This document shows, piece after piece, positions 61,701 through 64,000 of a DNA stretch of 64,000 bases (position 1 is the first letter of the stretch; each line of letters begins with the position of its first letter). The notes under the pieces are model-generated. The model searched no databases. It worked only from the letters and a program-made list of their open reading frames with translations, and was not told the origin of the DNA. The translations under genes were made by a program, and so were the position numbers. The stretch comes from Caprimulgus europaeus (taxonomy: Eukaryota; Chordata; Aves; Caprimulgiformes; Caprimulgidae), in contig OU015528.1 in the NCBI GenBank assembly GCA_907165065.1, positions 35,796,515 to 35,860,514 on the forward strand. The letters are read 5' to 3'.

Positions 61701-64000
61701 GGTGTTCAGCCATCTCCAGGGCAGCAGGGCTCCATCACACCTGACAGTTACTTGGGAAGACAAACACTGTAACTCTGAAATTCCTGTTATTCCTCCTTCC
61801 CCCAGCTTTTATTGCTGAGCACTGTGTTGGGTGAAATGGGGTATCCCTTTGGTCAGTTGAGGTCAGCTCTCCTAGCTGTGTCACCTCTCGGCTTCTTGCC
61901 CACCTCCAGCCTTCTCACTGATGGGATCATGTGAGAAATAAAAAAGGCCTTGATGCTGTGCAAGCACTGCCCAGCAATAGCTAAAATACTGGTGTGTTAT
62001 CAACACTGTTTTGCTTGCAAATCCAAAACCTAGCCTCACAGGAGCTATTATGGAGAAAATTAACTTGATCCTGACCAAAACCTGTACATGTAAGGAAAAT
62101 CCTAATCCTTTGCATGAAGGATTTACATGATTGCCTCTTACACTTTATATGTTAGCATTATTATGTTTTTGTGTACTTTCTATCTTTCCAATAATTTAGA
62201 CTATTTTATTAATATAAAAGTATATAAATAATACTTATTTAAACAGGGTGAAAGCCAGCTAAACTCAGTCTTAGGCAGTACGGGTTTTTTTAAACAGATT
62301 TACTGTTAAACCTAGTAACAAGACTACAGGTCAGTAAGTTCTTATGTTATGGCTTCAGTTGTTTAAATGAAGGCAGCAGGCTCGTCTACAGTAGGAAGGG
62401 TTGTCATAATAGCTAAATGTAGTAGAACAGCTTGTCAACAAAAGAGTGTTTTGCTATTCTGTATGGATCAATTTCCAGGTTACCTCCAGATGATGTAATA
62501 TTCTAGTGTGATACTGTACTGTAGGAAGATCAGAATTTGCTCTCTCCCTATCAGAAGTCCTCCTTTTCCCCATCTCTTTTACTGTCTCTTCTCACTCCTT
62601 GTTCTTGGCTGACCTGCATTTAGTAGTTCTAACCTGTCTCAGTGGCCCTTTCAGCCGGGAGGAGTAAAGTCAGGAATGGTATGTGTTAAGCCGTTTGAAC
62701 AAGCTCTCATCGGGCCACACTGCTGATCTGGACTGGGACTTGGGAGACAGTGCGCCTCAAGATTGGCCGGACTTAGAACCTTATCAGTTTTCATGGCAGT
62801 TACGTGTGTCTGAGTATCTTGTCTAGCTGGTTGCATATTTTCAAGTCTTTGTAAACCAAAGCTCTTCTCTCCCCTCTCACCCCCAACTGATTAAAAACAA
62901 AGCTTTGTCATTAAAATTATTCATGACTGCTGCTTTTTTAATCAGTCTGAAGAACCAAATTTTACAGGCTTGTTGCTAATTGGCATGTTCTGCATGCAAT
63001 CGTCCTTTTGTAAAGTTTGGAAAGGTTATAGGTAACAGCAATTTCTAGCATTTCTTATAATTTCTAGTGCAACTTTCCTAAGAAATTGAAAACAACATGA
63101 TCTAAGTAGACTGTTAATTGTAATACTTCCTTTTTTAATAGTGTCCAACTAATTTATGTGCTTCAAACCTGTGGTAGGTTTGTAAAGCATTCCTGAGGTT
63201 TGTTGACTTAAGTCATTTGAGACCTCACTATGGGAGTGCTGTCCAGATTGAGGATCCATTCAAATACATGGAAGAAAAAGTAAGAATGGTAACTATCCCA
63301 GAAAAAAGGTCTCTGGATCAGTTACACAAGCTAATCAAGTGGAGCAGAAGGGCCTTAAGTGGTCTAAGGTTTACTCTTCTGGAGAAAGTAGAACATAGAA
63401 GCAGCACAAGGAAAACTTACTTAAATTCCAACTTTGATAGGCTGTTAATATTCTGCTCTAGCAGAAGTCAGATGTCTCAAGGCATTGATCTTTATTTCAA
63501 GGTGTGCCCACACATCAGTCTCCTCCTTGAGAAGTCCCTGTGGGTTGTCCCCTAGGTGTTGAAATATAATCTCTACTTGCCTTTCTGCATTGCTTTTATT
63601 ACCACTAAAATAGATGATAAAACAGTGTAATCATCAAGACAAACATTACTTAATGTTGGAGTTAGTACCCCATTAGACGCCTAAGTGATGTTTATGCTTC
63701 CTGATTTGTTTCAACTTTCAAAATGTATACAGAATTTTTTCAAATTGATATCTCACATTTAATAGTAATACTTAATGAAAGAATTAATATTAAAGTATAG
63801 AATTTTGAAGTGGTATAAAAAAGAAAATGATACTAACTTATATCAGGAAGATTGCTGTTAGTTACCTGAGAAGAAAAATGGGAAGTGTTTGAGCTCTGTC
63901 GGTGTTTGTAATTGACCTGATCATCTTGTCATCTGCTGAATTTTAGGAAGATACTGTCAGATCAGTTGGCTAAGTAATTTTGATCTCAAGAGATGGAAAG
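55718..64000 (+). other. ZDHHC17: ZDHHC17 intron 2 (5' part; runs off the window)
   Basis: The intron begins GTAAGT and extends beyond the window. It is AT-rich and has one clear inserted element, an antisense retroviral LTR at 61499-62088. I searched by eye for the conserved exon 3 peptide and did not find it. The largest open frames (59511-59804 and 63217-63555 on +) have no recognisable domain or splice context. Confidence 0.82.
61499..62088 (-). mobile_element. Near-full-length LTR D, antisense in intron 2
   Basis: A 590-base LTR of the LTR B subfamily on the minus strand. Its 3' end is near 61499 (eroded TAACGTGATGTAACCCC). It contains TTTAAT (61623, reverse of ATTAAA) beside GTTGAGATAAAGACAG, an AATAAAAGC TATA-like box near 61808, and its 5' end is CCAAAACCTGTACA at 62088. 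The stretch 61575-61763 is strongly similar to 34736-34910 of LTR B. No clear target duplication is left. It opposes ZDHHC17 transcription. Confidence 0.87.

Noticed and set aside
63217-63555. 112-codon plus-strand frame near the window end, considered as a ZDHHC17 exon or retrocopy
   Set aside because: It does not resemble the expected ankyrin exon, and I recognise no protein family in it.
1-64000. CRISPR arrays, operons, phage or bacterial features
   Set aside because: No regular spaced repeats and no dense coding; the sequence is vertebrate nuclear DNA.

Overview
This is a window of bird nuclear DNA. Three things point to a bird: a CR1 LINE with an open reverse-transcriptase reading frame and the CR1-type ATTCTGTG tail, several older CR1 3' ends, and at least four insertions of one avian endogenous-retrovirus LTR family (TG...CA ends, ATTAAA followed by CTTATCTCAAC). 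That LTR family is abundant in Neoaves as I remember it, so a neoavian bird is more likely than a galliform, but the species is not decided. There is no prokaryotic-style gene density, operon or CRISPR array. Nearly all short reading frames are chance frames.

The one host gene I can support is the 5' part of ZDHHC17 (HIP14), an ankyrin-repeat palmitoyltransferase, on the + strand. Coding exon 1 (40162-40224) lies in a strong CpG island (about 39690-40875) with GC boxes, a ZNF143/STAF-type site and a YY1-type site over the start codon. Coding exon 2 (55614-55717) follows a 15.4 kb intron. Exon 3, which should begin the ankyrin repeats, was not seen before the window ends. Together the two exons give the first 55 codons plus two bases of the next.

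Positions 1 to about 39.3 kb are gene-poor intergenic sequence. From established vertebrate gene order (OSBPL8 then ZDHHC17) I infer that this is the OSBPL8-ZDHHC17 gap; no OSBPL8 exon is visible. It holds CR1 pieces of several ages (1.5, 16.1, 22.4-23.5, 30.5 and 31.3 kb), an exact 56-bp tandem duplication at 5.7 kb, three perfect inverted repeats, a C-rich but CpG-poor block at 28.2 kb, and three LTRs of one broad family between 32.4 and 35.4 kb. The introns of ZDHHC17 carry an antisense LTR 5' fragment (43.6 kb), a fold-back LTR fragment (48.8 kb), decayed CR1 relics (43.1 and 44.8 kb) and an antisense near-full-length LTR (61.5-62.1 kb).

I found no undescribed biological system. The observations most worth checking are the upstream ATG of ZDHHC17, which is out of frame and would make an overlapping 42-codon uORF ending in exon 2; the promoter architecture; the fold-back LTR; and the cluster of LTRs 5-8 kb upstream of the promoter.
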